Assembly: GCA_037042185.1 (NCBI GenBank)
Contig: JAXQJY010000033.1
Coordinates: forward strand, 2,852,001-2,916,000
Length of the DNA stretch: 64,000 bases
Source: Sordariomycetes sp. S80-01Y
Lineage: Eukaryota; Ascomycota; Sordariomycetes
Direction: 5' to 3'
Shown here in pieces: positions 53,993 through 64,000 of the stretch (position 1 is the stretch's first letter; every line of letters starts with the position of its first letter). A model generated the notes under the pieces. It made no database searches. It saw only the letters and a list, made by a program, of their open reading frames with translations, and was not told the DNA's origin. The position numbers were made by a program, and so were the translations under genes.

Positions 53993-56035
53993 ATGTCAGC
54001 AGCCTTCTTCGACACCGGCAACGCCTCGCCCAGCGCAGTCACCAGCCGGGAAGCTGAAGGAGAGATTGGCCGGGACGACCCAGAGCCCGACGACCCGGAG
54101 TTATCTTCTTCCTTTCTTCACTCCTCTTACCGCACATCATCTTCCACACCCGACGACACCTTGGCCATCAACTCCCACAACCACGATGACGAGATGGAGG
54201 TCGCGAGGGCTCTCAAGAGCCGAGCCCTCAAGGGGCCCTTCACCAAAGCAAAAATGGACGAGGAGGCGATAGCTGGTACTGTTGTTGGTGTCATACTGGG
54301 ATGCGCCCTGCTTCTATGTTGCCTCTACCCCTTCATCGTCAATCGATTGAGACGTCGCAAGAAGAGCCGCCTGTCTTTCGACTGTGAAGCCGACAATTTC
54401 CGAGGAGAACCCCCGATCTCTGTGCGCCGGTTATCCTCGAGCGACTCTTTCAAACGCAATGGCACGTCGTCCCCTCCCGGCAAGGGCAAGGACCCTGAGC
54501 GCAACTCTCACGATGCCCGCCCTGCCAATGCGAATCAAGGACAGTATGTCAACGCGGCTCTCGATACCGAAATGCCCATCGAGCCCGCCATGACCATTGA
54601 CACCAGCAATGTTTACTATCCAAATTCGTATTCCACCAACCACCACGACCTGTCCAATGGGGATGATGGGCCTCAGCAATACGTCCTCCGGGGCACTTGG
54701 TATGTCTTCGACACGGCTAAGAAAGGTTGGGAGCTAACAGGAGACAGCGAGGACTACTACAGCCCATACATTCCCTCGGAGGCATTCGGCATGTTCCCCC
54801 AGCCTGAACCCAGCGAGGTGATACCCAAACCTGATCGCGCCGTATCGAGAGGCAGTTCTTTGCGTTACAATGTCAAGCAGATCTTCCGTCGCAAGAGCAC
54901 AATGAGCTCTCAAGGCTACAGCTACGACCAAAATGATGGACAGCACCACGCGCAGGGCGCTACCCCGATGCAGATCCTCAGCCATGAGGATATGGCCGAA
55001 TCCCCCACCGAGGTCAACGACCCTTCAGAACTCCCCTTTTCGAGCCGGGCCCCACCATCAAACGGCCCTGACTTACACGGCGAGTCCAGTCGCGGCATCA
55101 CCATCGAGTCGCAATCGTCGTATTCGGAACGGTACATGGGGCGAAACTCCCAGCCTGCGCCTGGGACTGTCAACCCGATGGATATCATGCCTGCATCGTC
55201 AGAGTCAGAGATTTTCCACAGGACAGACTATCAACTGTACTCGAACTCCTATGACGACCAGCCACAATTGACGAACGCGCCGCAGCCGAGTACTGCGGTA
55301 GAGGTGCAGCCTGTTCCGATTCTGTCGACGCCCTGTCCTCCTCAGCAACTCAAGCCGCCGACACAAACAGCGCCAGCACCACCATCTTCCGCGCCGCCAG
55401 TCGCTCGAAATGACCGACCACCGCCGACGAAGAAGACTTCGAGGAAAGACTCGAATACGAGCTACCCGGGAAACCAATCACAAGCTCCCATGGACAATAT
55501 CGCACTGCCCAACCGACCCTCAAATGCTGGCCAATCCGAGCTATCGACTCCAGCGCAGGGAACAGCATCAACAACGACTCAGAGCACACCTTCAACGCAC
55601 ATGGACAGCCCCTCGCCGGAATCGCTAAATAGCTCAGACTACGGTCAGAGTGCTTCACCTCATGGGCTCAATGGCATTCCTTCACCCAGAGGTGGAACAT
55701 ACAGCTGCAACGAGCCTGGCTGTAACCAAGTCTTCGACCAGCCCCACAAACTCAAGCACCACCAGCGATACCACAGCAAGGATCACAAATGCCCCTATCC
55801 AGCATGTGGCAAAGGCTTTGGTACCAAGACTCACTTGATGCGTCACGTGAACGATCGACACGAGAAGAAGCGCAAGTTTCACTGTTCGATTCAAGGCTGC
55901 GACTACTCGAGATCTGGAGGCAAAGCTTTTCCAAGGAAGGACAACTGGAAGCGCCACATGACCAAAATCCACGGTTTGGACCACCGGAGATTGCCTGAGC
56001 CTGTGGAAGTGGATTCTGAAATGACGGGCACCTGA
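53993..56035 (+). CDS. C2H2 zinc-finger protein with a transmembrane segment
   Basis: A single exon of 680 residues from ATG 53993. Residues about 91-113 (AIAGTVVGVILGCALLLCCL and on through YPFIV) form one convincing membrane helix, followed at once by the stop-transfer basic run NRLRRRKK. There is no signal peptide, and the first 90 residues are acidic and Ser-rich. A long disordered Ser/Pro/Gln region follows. At about 565-665 are three C2H2 fingers: YSCNEPGCNQVF...HHQRYH, HKCPYPACGKGF...HVNDRH and FHCSIQGCDYS...HMTKIH. I recall similar membrane-segment plus zinc-finger proteins in other Pezizomycotina, so the combination is probably genuine and not a fusion. It suggests a membrane-tethered transcription factor released by proteolysis. 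Release and targets are inference. Confidence 0.82.
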   Translation: MSAAFFDTGNASPSAVTSREAEGEIGRDDPEPDDPELSSSFLHSSYRTSSSTPDDTLAINSHNHDDEMEVARALKSRALKGPFTKAKMDEEAIAGTVVGVILGCALLLCCLYPFIVNRLRRRKKSRLSFDCEADNFRGEPPISVRRLSSSDSFKRNGTSSPPGKGKDPERNSHDARPANANQGQYVNAALDTEMPIEPAMTIDTSNVYYPNSYSTNHHDLSNGDDGPQQYVLRGTWYVFDTAKKGWELTGDSEDYYSPYIPSEAFGMFPQPEPSEVIPKPDRAVSRGSSLRYNVKQIFRRKSTMSSQGYSYDQNDGQHHAQGATPMQILSHEDMAESPTEVNDPSELPFSSRAPPSNGPDLHGESSRGITIESQSSYSERYMGRNSQPAPGTVNPMDIMPASSESEIFHRTDYQLYSNSYDDQPQLTNAPQPSTAVEVQPVPILSTPCPPQQLKPPTQTAPAPPSSAPPVARNDRPPPTKKTSRKDSNTSYPGNQSQAPMDNIALPNRPSNAGQSELSTPAQGTASTTTQSTPSTHMDSPSPESLNSSDYGQSASPHGLNGIPSPRGGTYSCNEPGCNQVFDQPHKLKHHQRYHSKDHKCPYPACGKGFGTKTHLMRHVNDRHEKKRKFHCSIQGCDYSRSGGKAFPRKDNWKRHMTKIHGLDHRRLPEPVEVDSEMTGT

Positions 56036-57342
56036 ACCATCTCGATTTCGAGAAGTGAATGTTCCTACACGAGCGCGTACTGAAAACGCTGCAGAGACCC
56101 CCCTGATACTCTCGGAGCAGCCGAACTCTTCGACAGACAGTCTCCTCGTTGGCGCGGGTCACCAAAGGGGTAGACGAATGCCTCGGAGCTCAGACATGCT
56201 ATGTCTGATCTGAAAAGATGCTTTGGCTCCAGCTACGACGAAGGTTGTTGCTCAGATATGTGCATCCGTCGTCAGAAAGCTTCGGGCGCTGTCCAAGCGT
56301 GATTCTTGTGCTCAGAATCTTGGCGATCACCCACAATTGTACCCCTCAGCGGTTTTTTCTTTTCCCTCCAACCAAATTTGCGGGGGTTCAACCCCCTTTT
56401 CTATCTTTGTCAATATCTTGCCATTTTGGGCGACGGCCTTTCAAAGGAACCTCGGGAGCACAGCGGATACACAGCATCACGATCTGGCGTTTACATGTTT
56501 TTGGTGATCTCAAGCGAGGCTGGGCCTGTCATCCACCGGAAGTGGATGAACACAGCGACCGGGGCGAGGGTCGGATTCTGGCGTTCAGGACGAGAAATGT
56601 ACACTTATTGAGCTGCGGATGGCGGCCATACGGAAGAGTGAGACCAAGTATACACTTGACAATATTCATTCCTGTTCATGACTATGCAATTCCAGATTTT
56701 GGTGCCAACGATGCAACGACCATTCCCCTTGAACAAGCCTGTGAAAGACTCGATCCCTAGCGGCGTGGGCTTACTGAGCTGAAGAGACTATGTACCCAGA
56801 TGGAGGGCCAACTGATTTTGGTAGTAAGAAATTTGTCGATGGGGTGAGTTTCTGCATGATGGCTCGTATGCATTATGTATATTCACAACTGCTTCACTGC
56901 ACCCAGAGCTCGAGTGTGGGTGGAAATCGACTTGAGCGTTATCAACTCAGCCATGATCTATACAATGCGACTCTAGTCACACGCCAATGACGAGCAGGCT
57001 CTGGCAGGCTCGGCCGTACGTCCAGCCGTGGTCCCCGTTGCCTCTATGCGGCTGTTGCCCCCACTAGTTCCTTTGTAGCTGTTGGCTTGCGAGGTAAGAC
57101 CTCTGAGGTGCCAACCTTCAGTAGAGTTCGTTAAACTCGTGAGGTAGTTCATGAGAAGCGATGAGCATCAGGTCTCCTCCCCCGGCTCATGGAGACATCT
57201 GCTTCCACACAGTGATCCAACCCCCTCGGCTGGTGTCATGACGCTTTTGAGTTCCTTGGTAAAGTATACGGGTGATGCGCCCGCACTGATGACGTTCCTC
57301 AGAAAATGAGTCCCAAAGGCTTGGGTCACGAAATTATTGTAT
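56036..57342. other. Intergenic region, convergent 3' ends
   Basis: 1.3 kb between the C2H2 gene and Rrp40. A plus-strand frame at 56218-56760 (180 codons) overlaps two other open frames and shows no domain, so I do not call it. The region 56640-56960 is A+T-rich. Confidence 0.45.
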
Positions 57343-58131
57343 TCACGACATCTCTTTGATGATCTTTCGCACCAGCTTCTTCTGCTCCTCCACGCCCAGA
57401 TTCCTCTGATCGGTCTCCTCAACCGCCCTCCCTACAGCCAGGACCGTCTTCATGTTGTCACTATCCACCCAGAACCTCCCATTCCTCCCGGTCGCCGTCT
57501 CAAACTGAAGCCCGGCACTGGCCAACTCGTCTAGCACGACGACACCCCCCTTCGCATTCGGCATCATCAGCCTCCGTGCAAAGCCCAAAGATATACTCCA
57601 CATCATACCACCGTTCAGCGGGCCTAGCCCGTCGCCCTTCCCAGTGTTGGCGTGTACGCACTCGAGCTCGGCATCCATATGCTTGTCGGACAGACTGACG
57701 CGCGCGTAGACTAACGCGCCAGGTGCTAGTTGAGGCCTTGTCTTCTTTGTCGCCCCCTCGAAGGAGAGATGTGGGAGGAGGACGGGGGATGTAAAGTCGC
57801 TGAGGAGGATGTGGAAGGCGTCGGCAGCCGAGTGGTGGACGGTTCCGATGACGAGTTCGCCAACACGAGGCGTGTACTGTTTTGTAGTTGTTAGAGTGTA
57901 ACAAAATCGATGAGGAGGAGAGGCGCGACTTGCCCTTCCGCCTGAAGTCTCTATGCGAATCGCATTTTTCTGATGATCCGTCGCCAGCCGTCCGGCGATG
58001 GTGGGTATGATGTCGTCTGGCGGCGAATGCTGCAGCCCCGGCCCTAGTCGTAAAGGCTTCTTGGGGTGTGAGGGAATGTAGGCATTGTCGATCTCGTCGC
58101 CCGGTAGGACGATGACTGGTTCTGTGGCCAT
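57343..58131 (-). CDS. RRP40: RNA exosome cap subunit Rrp40
   Basis: Two exons, 58131-57934 and 57876-57343, encode 243 residues. The intron (57933-57877, 57 nt) is of the GC-AG class, GCAAGT...CTCTAACAACTACAAAACAG. Its removal joins SGGR to YTPRVGELVIGTVHHSAADA, the conserved start of the S1 domain. The N-terminal part has VLPGDEID, the typical exosome cap start, and the C-terminal KH domain contains GRNGRFWVDSDNMKTVLAVG, close to the family GxNGxxWI signature. Rrp40 (EXOSC3) sits on the nine-subunit exosome cap and guides RNA to Rrp44/Rrp6 for 3'-5' decay and processing. It is divergent from SSZ1 with about 330 nt between starts. Confidence 0.93.
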   Translation of the reverse strand: MATEPVIVLPGDEIDNAYIPSHPKKPLRLGPGLQHSPPDDIIPTIAGRLATDHQKNAIRIETSGGRASRASPPHRFCYTLTTTKQYTPRVGELVIGTVHHSAADAFHILLSDFTSPVLLPHLSFEGATKKTRPQLAPGALVYARVSLSDKHMDAELECVHANTGKGDGLGPLNGGMMWSISLGFARRLMMPNAKGGVVVLDELASAGLQFETATGRNGRFWVDSDNMKTVLAVGRAVEETDQRNLGVEEQKKLVRKIIKEMS

Positions 58132-58459
58132 TGCGCCGGCGCAATGTTTCGATGCTCGTTTTGCTTCGTGAAGGTTGAAGTCGCTCGGTGACGATTTCAA
58201 CGTGGGGCAGGTGAGGCTCGGTCAAAGAAAAAAGAGGGTACGTACCGCCGCTATCTTATCAGTGCCAGCTGCGGTGAGGGTCGGGTGCGAGCCTGCCAGG
58301 TGAAATTTTGAGGCAACGTGGGGTGCTCCTCCAACCGCGCCAGCAGAATTTCCAACTCGCACCCTTTCGAACCATCACGACATCTCTCATTTTCCACCGC
58401 ACGTCTTCCTGTCACGATCTTGCACGACTTGCACACGAGCGCTTGAATAAAGACTTACG

Positions 58460-60248
58460 ATGGCTGAGAACGGCAGCAATCCCGGTCCCGAGCCTGCGGA
58501 CCGGGTGGTTATTGGCATCACCTTTGGCAACTCTAACAGTTCGATTGCCCACACCAGCGACGACAAGGCCGAGGTCATTGCCAACGAGGACGGAGGTACT
58601 GCCACCTGTTGACCATGCATTGGGCTCCTGCTAACTAGACCAGATCGTCAGATCCCGACCGCTCTTTCATACGCCGATGGCGACGAGTACTACGGTGCCC
58701 AGGCCAAGGCTTTCCTTGTTCGCAACCCAAAAAACACCCTCGTAAATTTCCGCGACTTCCTGGGGCAAGAGTACGTCCACCTGGTAGCTTATTTGCACTC
58801 GATGGCTAACAATGCGCAGCTTCAAGGCTATCGACCCTACCCACTGCCATGCCGCCGCCCACCCTCAGGACTCCTCGAACACCGTGACCTTCTCCGTCCA
58901 AGACAAGGGTCCCGACTCCGAAGCCTCTTCCGTTGCCGTCACCGAGGCCTCTACTCGCTTCCTGCGCCGCCTTGCGACCGCTGCCTCCGAGTATCTCGGC
59001 AAGAAGGTCACCTCTGCCGTCATGACCGTGCCTACCAGCTACACCGAGAAGCAGCGCGAGGCGCTGACAAAGGCCGCCAACGATGCCGGCCTTGAGATTC
59101 TCCAGCTCATCTCCGATCCCGTTGCTTCCATTCTGGCTTACGATGCGAGACCTGAGGCCGAGATCTCAGACAAGGTGGTTGTGGTTGCTGATCTTGGCGG
59201 AACGAGGTCCGATGTGAGCGTTGTTGCGAGCAGAGGAGGCATGTACACCATCCTTGCCACGGCGCATGACTTTGACTTTGCGGGTGTCCACCTCGACAAT
59301 GCCCTCATTGAGTACTTTGCCAAGGAATTCCAGAAGAAGCACAACGTCGATCCCCGCGAGAACGCCAAGTCACTCGCTAAGCTTCGCCTGGAGTCCGAAT
59401 CCGTCAAGAAGAACCTGTCACTGGGTACCAACGCCCAGTTCAGCGTCGAATCGCTTGCTGATGGCTACGATTTCTCCATGTCCGTCAACCGTATCAGGTA
59501 CGAGATGGTTGGTCGCAAGGTCTTTGAGGGCTTCAACCGTCTGGTCGAGGGTGCTATCAAGAAGGCTGGTCTGGACGTCCTCGACATCGACGAGGTCATC
59601 ATGTGCGGTGGAACCTCTCACACTCCCCGCATCGCCAACAACTTCCGCGGCATCTTCCCCGAAACCACCACCATCCTCGCCCCCGCTACCAGCGTCAGCG
59701 CCATCAACCCCTCCGAGGTACAAGCCCGTGGTGCCGCCCTCCAGGCGTCCCTGATTCAGGAGTACGAGGCCGCCGACATCGAGCAATCGACTCACCCTGC
59801 TGTCACCACTGTAAAGCACATCGCCAACGCCATCGGCGTTGTCACTCAGTCCGAGGGAGAAGAGGTCTTCACGCCCATCATGCCCGCCGAGACCGCTGTT
59901 CCCGCGCGCCGGACCGTCCAGATCCCTGCACCAAACGACGGTGGCGATGTGCTTGTCCGCATCGTAGAAGGTGGAACACACATCAAGGTCACCAAGCCTG
60001 AGCCCAAGGCCAAGGAGGAGACCAACGGAGACGATGAGGATGAGGACTCTGACTTTGATTCCGACGAAGAGGAGGAGGAGAAGAGGGAGAAGGTATGGAA
60101 GATTGGCGAGAAGCTTGCCGAGGCGGCCATCAAAGGTGTCAAGAAGGGCGGCAAGGTCGAGGTTACGGTTAATGTCGCGGCGGATCTCGGCGTTACGATC
60201 ACAGCGAGGGAAGTGGGTGCCAAGGGTGGCGTCCGGGGGGCATTGTAG
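58460..60248 (+). CDS. SSZ1: Ssz1, atypical Hsp70 of the ribosome-associated complex
   Basis: Three exons, 58460-58595, 58644-58770 and 58820-60248, with 48- and 49-nt introns, give 563 residues. The Hsp70-like nucleotide-binding domain has IGITFGNSNSSIA, VTSAVMTVPTSYTEKQREAL, VVVADLGGTRSDVSV and MCGGTSHTPRI. The substrate-binding part is short, with an acidic linker (about 475-500) and a compact beta domain ending near GVTITAREVGAKGG. This layout and length are those of Ssz1, which pairs with the J-protein Zuo1 to form RAC at the ribosome exit and stimulates Ssb. Ssz1 binds ATP but is known not to depend on hydrolysis. The first exon codes the poorly conserved MAENGSNPGPEPADR lead. Confidence 0.95.
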
Positions 60249-60457
60249 ACGGGACGTCGACGAGAGATGCTTTGATGATGGGTTTTATATAGACGGCTTC
60301 ATTCTAGACGACAGGTCAGGAGTCACGAAAAGTTGAGCAATATGAATGAATACAATGGATACGATCACGCCGTCGCACCGACTCCCTTCTTGACCTAAAA
60401 AGGGGTGACCCCTGAATCCCGCATCGACGCCTGGGTAACCTAATCGCGCATTTGATA

Positions 60458-61862
60458 CTAAGCAGCAACACCGTCCTTGCCCGGCAATCTCCACGCCACG
60501 AGGTCTTCCCTCACCTCCCCCTCATCCACCTCCCTCATCCGGCTCCTCATCATCCCCTGCTCTCTACTGCGCTCACTACTCAGTGTAGTCAAGCTCCCAC
60601 TCCGACTGAGCCCGCCCTCGCTAGGCGAATCTCCAGCCGGCCCCCTCTTCGCGTTAGCCCTCGCGGTAACTGTCATGGTGCTCCTATCGCTCGCAGCGCT
60701 GCCATTCCGGCGATGTCCCTGGTGATGGTGATGCGTCCTGTGGCCGTGGTGATGTGACATCTGTGCTAGCTTTCTGAAATCCGAGGGCCGGAGGGTGCCG
60801 GTGCCGTGGTGGTCGTCATCTTCTTCTGTGTCGGTAGTGCTGCTGTTCTCGGTATGCTGAGTGCGCCAGCCGTTGCCGCCGTTGAAGATGTCCTCGATGC
60901 ACTCGTCTGCGGGCAATTCGCTGGGGAGCCGCGACCACGATGCGCTGAGGGTGCGGCGGTAGAGATCCTGTATCTCCGTGGCGTCGCGAGGTTTGCTGAA
61001 TCCGGTGTTTGGAGTCGCTATCCTGCGTCAGCAAATTTCAGGTATAGGAGATCGAGCTTTGTACGTACGCCCTGCCGCATTCTCCTCGGCGGTTGCTTGG
61101 TCATGGGCCACGATACCAGCAATGCCACCGAATGTAGGAGCCGTCTTCAGTGCTGGCGCAATGAAGTTTCGATCACCATCAATCTGCTTCATGAGTATGC
61201 TGATCTTCAGCGTGCTGTTGATCTTGCTTTCCTGCATCAGGTGCCTCCTCACAATCCCCTCCGGTTGCCCATCTTCCGCTGGCGCACCCGCCGTAGCAGG
61301 GATACTCGTCGGGCTCAAACCAGCGGTGCTGCTGGCCCGCCCTCTTCTGCCAGGACTAGCCACATGATCCTTAACCAGAGCCTCGCTCTCCTCGACGTAT
61401 TCACTTAGGTTTAGCTTGACGATGCCCAGTGTAATCTTGTCAGTAACATTGAACTCCTGCACGACCTCAAACTCGATGGGACACTCGACAAGGTGGTTCT
61501 GCTTATCGACGCCGATGCGTATATGCTGGACCGTCTTGGAGAAGCTGTAGTCTACGCGATGGTTGACGATGGGGCATTTGGAGGTGCGGCCGCGGTGTTC
61601 GGCGTGTATGGAGTGCACGAGATGCCATTTGATGTAGGAGGACCCAGAGACCAGTGGGACGTTGTTGAGGTCGTATATCTTGATCTCAGTCAGCCTCTGC
61701 GCAGGTAGTGTGAGGCGCGAAACCCACTCTGAGGTGTAGTTCGAACTTGGGCTGCAGGATCCGAGGTTAGCATGTGAACTCAGGTGAGTGAGATGAGATG
61801 AAGCAACTCACCCTCCGGCTTTTGCCCACTGGATTGAGGTAACGCATGTTAGCACCCTTCAT
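60458..61862 (-). CDS. NT-C2 (EEIG1/EHBP1 N-terminal) domain protein
   Basis: Four exons, 61862-61812, 61751-61728, 61684-61069 and 61017-60458, encode about 416 residues. Splicing of the eight-codon exon 2 joins PKFELHLR to IKIYDLNNVPLVSGSSYIKW, the conserved opening of the NT-C2 domain. The domain continues with EHRGRTSKCP, CPIEFEVVQEF, ITLGIVKLNLSEYVEESE and LMQESKINSTLKISILMKQI. A C-terminal block FNGGNGW and a Ser/His-rich tail (with SHHHGHRTHHHH) follow. In animals NT-C2 domains bind phosphoinositides or Rab-linked endocytic membranes. The fungal role is not established. The third intron could use GTACGT/GATAG (chosen) or GTACAA/CGCAG. Both keep the frame and differ by a few residues. 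Confidence 0.82.
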
Positions 61863-62868
61863 TGTCGAGTCCTGCTCACGCGACAAAAGTAGAAAAACGG
61901 AAGCCCAGCCGAGGGGAGGCGTGGTGAGATCCGAGGTCACACTCGTGCCTCAGCCTCCTGCTCCAGCCCACCCGGTCCTCGTATCAGGGCATCGCGCGCG
62001 ATAAGGGATGCATGAACTCACTCAAAGACTCCATGCCGTCCTACAAGCGCTGGGAAAAGCCTTTGTTCTCGGACATCTGTTGTATTCTCCCAGATCCTGG
62101 CTACCTGCTGGACTGACCCGTGAGCGCTGACCAATGCGCGACGGTTGCCAAGGCGTGGTGGTCGGATGGTGCGGCTCGAGCTGACGAGGCCGCGATGCGT
62201 GGACTATCCGGGGAACTGGAACAATGCGGGTTGGGCCGTCGTGGGATCCTGGTTTGGGCCGGTCTGGAAGGGCTGTGGAAGGTCTGGACTCGATGTTGTT
62301 TATGCGGGTGGCGATGTCGATGCTGGGATTGTGGTGTGATTGAGGGTGCCAGTAGTATGCGACCAACAGTCGCGATGACTTCATCCCGCCCGTACTAGTC
62401 AGACCTACCCTGCACGCAAACCAAAAAGCCACGATCTATCCTGTAATACATTGCGATATAATACTGGAGATAGCTTGAGCTGCCATTATTTCTTAGCTAC
62501 GCTTGAGGTTTACATGAGCTTTTGTTAAAGTCACTTTGTTACTTTGGGGGCATACGTGCAAGCCAATCTGAAACACTTTCAAAAGTTTGTGACGGGAACC
62601 GTCGTTGTTTTCGCATTGGAGGCACCCTGATCAACGGTACGATTTCAAGACTATGAACATGTTCAATTTAAAGGCTAATTCGTCCTCCGGCAGTGACTAG
62701 AGACCAAGAAGGTGTTTATGTCGTCCCAGAAGTTTACGCATGCAAGTGTTGTGGTACCTAGTCGCGGTTTATCGATAAAGCTCACTTTTTACTCAAGTCG
62801 CGTCTCCCGGCCACCATCCCACCTTCTCCCGAGTCAACGCCGGTCAATTCGACCGCACCCTCTCCAAA
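61863..62868. other. Divergent promoter region of the NT-C2 gene and POP1
   Basis: About 1 kb. A 136-codon minus-strand frame (62022-62432) has no domain and probably lies in the NT-C2 leader. The part 62430-62560 is A+T-rich. No RNA gene or repeat seen. Confidence 0.45.
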
Positions 62869-64000
62869 ATGCCACCCAAAGCTGCCTACGGTGGGCAGTC
62901 TTCCTCTTCCAAACCTCTAAAACGAAAAACAGACGCGGCGAACCTCCCCAGAACCTCCGAATCCAAGCCTCAGCGACACGCAACCTACGCGGCCATCAAG
63001 GCCGCCCGCAACATCCCCTCACAACCACCCGAATCTGCCCTCAAAGATGGCGAGCTCGACCTCCAAACCTTTGTGGCTGCCCACGAATTCGAGATTCGGT
63101 CCCTCGAGCAGAGCATGGCTACGTCAAAGGCTCAAGGGACGAGTCGCGCATTTCAACAGGTCCCAAGGGGTTTGAGAAGGAGGACGGCAGCGCATAATGC
63201 GAAGAGGGTGCCGAAAAGATTGAGGAGTAGGGCACTGAAGGAGATGAAGGAGGACAACACACCGGTTGTTGAGGCGAGGAAACGGAAGCCTAGGACTACG
63301 AGGGCGAGGATAAGAGCAGAGACGGCGAAAAGGTTGGGAGTTTTGGCAGCGAGGCAGAGGAGAAAACAATTGAAGAGGGCTGAAGCTGTTGGGGAAGACC
63401 CGAAGGACCTGAAGGACGCGGCCGAGACGGGCGTCCACGTACGCAAGCCGAGAGCGAAGATCAGGCGCAATGCCTTGAACGAACCTCCAACACCGCCAGC
63501 GAAGTTCCGGAAGCGACAATTGAACAAGACATGGCTGCCGACCCACGCCTGGCATGCTAAAAGAGCACGGATGACAGACCCAAAGGACCCTCTCTGGCGA
63601 TTCGCTATGCCATTAACGCCGAACGAGAAGATTTATCGGCCAACGCACCGCGCTCAGGGACAAAAGGGGGCCTTGGTTTGGGATACGAGCTACATGAGTA
63701 CCATTGGCCTCTTTGGTAACGTTATTGGGATTGAGCGTGTACTTCGTAGAGTCGGCGTGTGCGAGAAGATGTGCTCAGGAGAAAAGGGCCGGAAGTGGAG
63801 GGCGGGCTGTCGTACCTGGTGCGGCACTCTCAGTCGTGGCACAGAGGAGGGAGCTCGGCTGGTGTGCCCAGCGACCGTATTCTGGAATCCGCTTGAGAGC
63901 AACACAGTAACTCAGGACCCCAAGAAGATGAAACGGGAGGTCTTTTTGAGAGTACATCCCTCCGCCTTTCTTGAAGTCTTCAATGAGCTACTACGACTGG
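62869..64000 (+). CDS. POP1: RNase P/MRP protein subunit Pop1, 5' part, runs off the window
   Basis: An uninterrupted frame from ATG 62869 to the window edge gives 377 complete codons. The Pop1 signature region is clear: ALKDGELDLQTFVAAHEFEI near residues 60-80, a long Arg/Lys-rich stretch, then PPAKFRKRQLNKTWLPTHAW and HAKRARM near 220-245, and DPLWRFAMPLTPNEKIYRPT. Pop1 is the largest protein of RNase P and RNase MRP and remodels their RNA core for pre-tRNA 5' processing and pre-rRNA cleavage. The POPLD domain and C-terminus lie beyond the window. No intron is seen in this part. The start is the first ATG in frame with the conserved region, in a good context (CCAAAATGCC). Confidence 0.94.
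   Translation, partial: MPPKAAYGGQSSSSKPLKRKTDAANLPRTSESKPQRHATYAAIKAARNIPSQPPESALKDGELDLQTFVAAHEFEIRSLEQSMATSKAQGTSRAFQQVPRGLRRRTAAHNAKRVPKRLRSRALKEMKEDNTPVVEARKRKPRTTRARIRAETAKRLGVLAARQRRKQLKRAEAVGEDPKDLKDAAETGVHVRKPRAKIRRNALNEPPTPPAKFRKRQLNKTWLPTHAWHAKRARMTDPKDPLWRFAMPLTPNEKIYRPTHRAQGQKGALVWDTSYMSTIGLFGNVIGIERVLRRVGVCEKMCSGEKGRKWRAGCRTWCGTLSRGTEEGARLVCPATVFWNPLESNTVTQDPKKMKREVFLRVHPSAFLEVFNELLRL

Noticed and set aside
56218-56760. A 180-codon plus-strand frame downstream of the membrane-linked C2H2 gene.
   Set aside because: Three frames are open together here and none resembles a protein family. It lies in a convergent 3' region.
62022-62432. A 136-codon minus-strand frame upstream of the NT-C2 gene.
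   Set aside because: No domain, low-complexity Pro/Arg/Ser composition, overlapping frames on the other strand. Probably leader sequence.

Overview
This is a nuclear window from a filamentous ascomycete (Pezizomycotina). The evidence is short introns of about 45-65 nt with GTRNGT donors and CTAAC-like branch points, together with recognisable fungal orthologues: a Pho85-type cyclin, MRS2, XPF/Rad1, Las17/WASP, eIF1A, Chs5, Sen1, the RID/Masc1 DNA methyltransferase, Rrp40, Ssz1 and Pop1. The class is not certain. Dothideomycetes is my best guess, by inference only. I found no tRNA, rRNA, CRISPR or intact transposon.

Layout. 1-3.3 kb: a Pho85-type cyclin with a long CT-rich leader. 3.8-13.4 kb: an accessory island centred on an NLR-type immune receptor (PNP_UDP, NB-ARC, TPR). 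It is flanked by four minus-strand genes that share one small module, a Ser-rich stretch, then DS[GC]-[LV]-SHPP, then a cluster of basic residues. One of the four is a full C2H2 protein transcribed head-to-head with the NLR. The others are short and fast-diverging. 14-18 kb: an F-box protein, a small Cys-rich candidate and the mitochondrial Mg2+ channel MRS2. 19-24 kb: a tiny N-myristoylation/palmitoylation candidate, XPF, and a 63-residue hydrophilic protein. 24.8-33.9 kb: Las17, eIF1A, a mitochondrial orphan, a PL20 glucuronan lyase, CHS5 and an SDR. 34.5-44.7 kb: a fungal-specific coiled-coil protein and the 2,057-residue helicase Sen1. 46-52.2 kb: RID, the cytosine methyltransferase family required for repeat-induced point mutation, followed in the same orientation by an SF1 helicase of unknown role. 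54-64 kb: a C2H2 protein with a transmembrane segment, Rrp40, Ssz1, an NT-C2 (EEIG1/EHBP1) protein and the 5' part of POP1.

Functional themes. The conserved flanks cover RNA processing (Sen1, Rrp40, Pop1), translation (eIF1A, Ssz1), DNA repair (XPF), actin and secretion (Las17, Chs5). The two genome-defence themes are the NLR island and RID with its helicase neighbour. The best candidate for an undescribed system is the NLR island, because the shared module and the head-to-head promoter suggest the NLR and the C2H2 family act together. That is inference from sequence alone. Exon boundaries were placed by eye from splice signals and reading-frame continuity.
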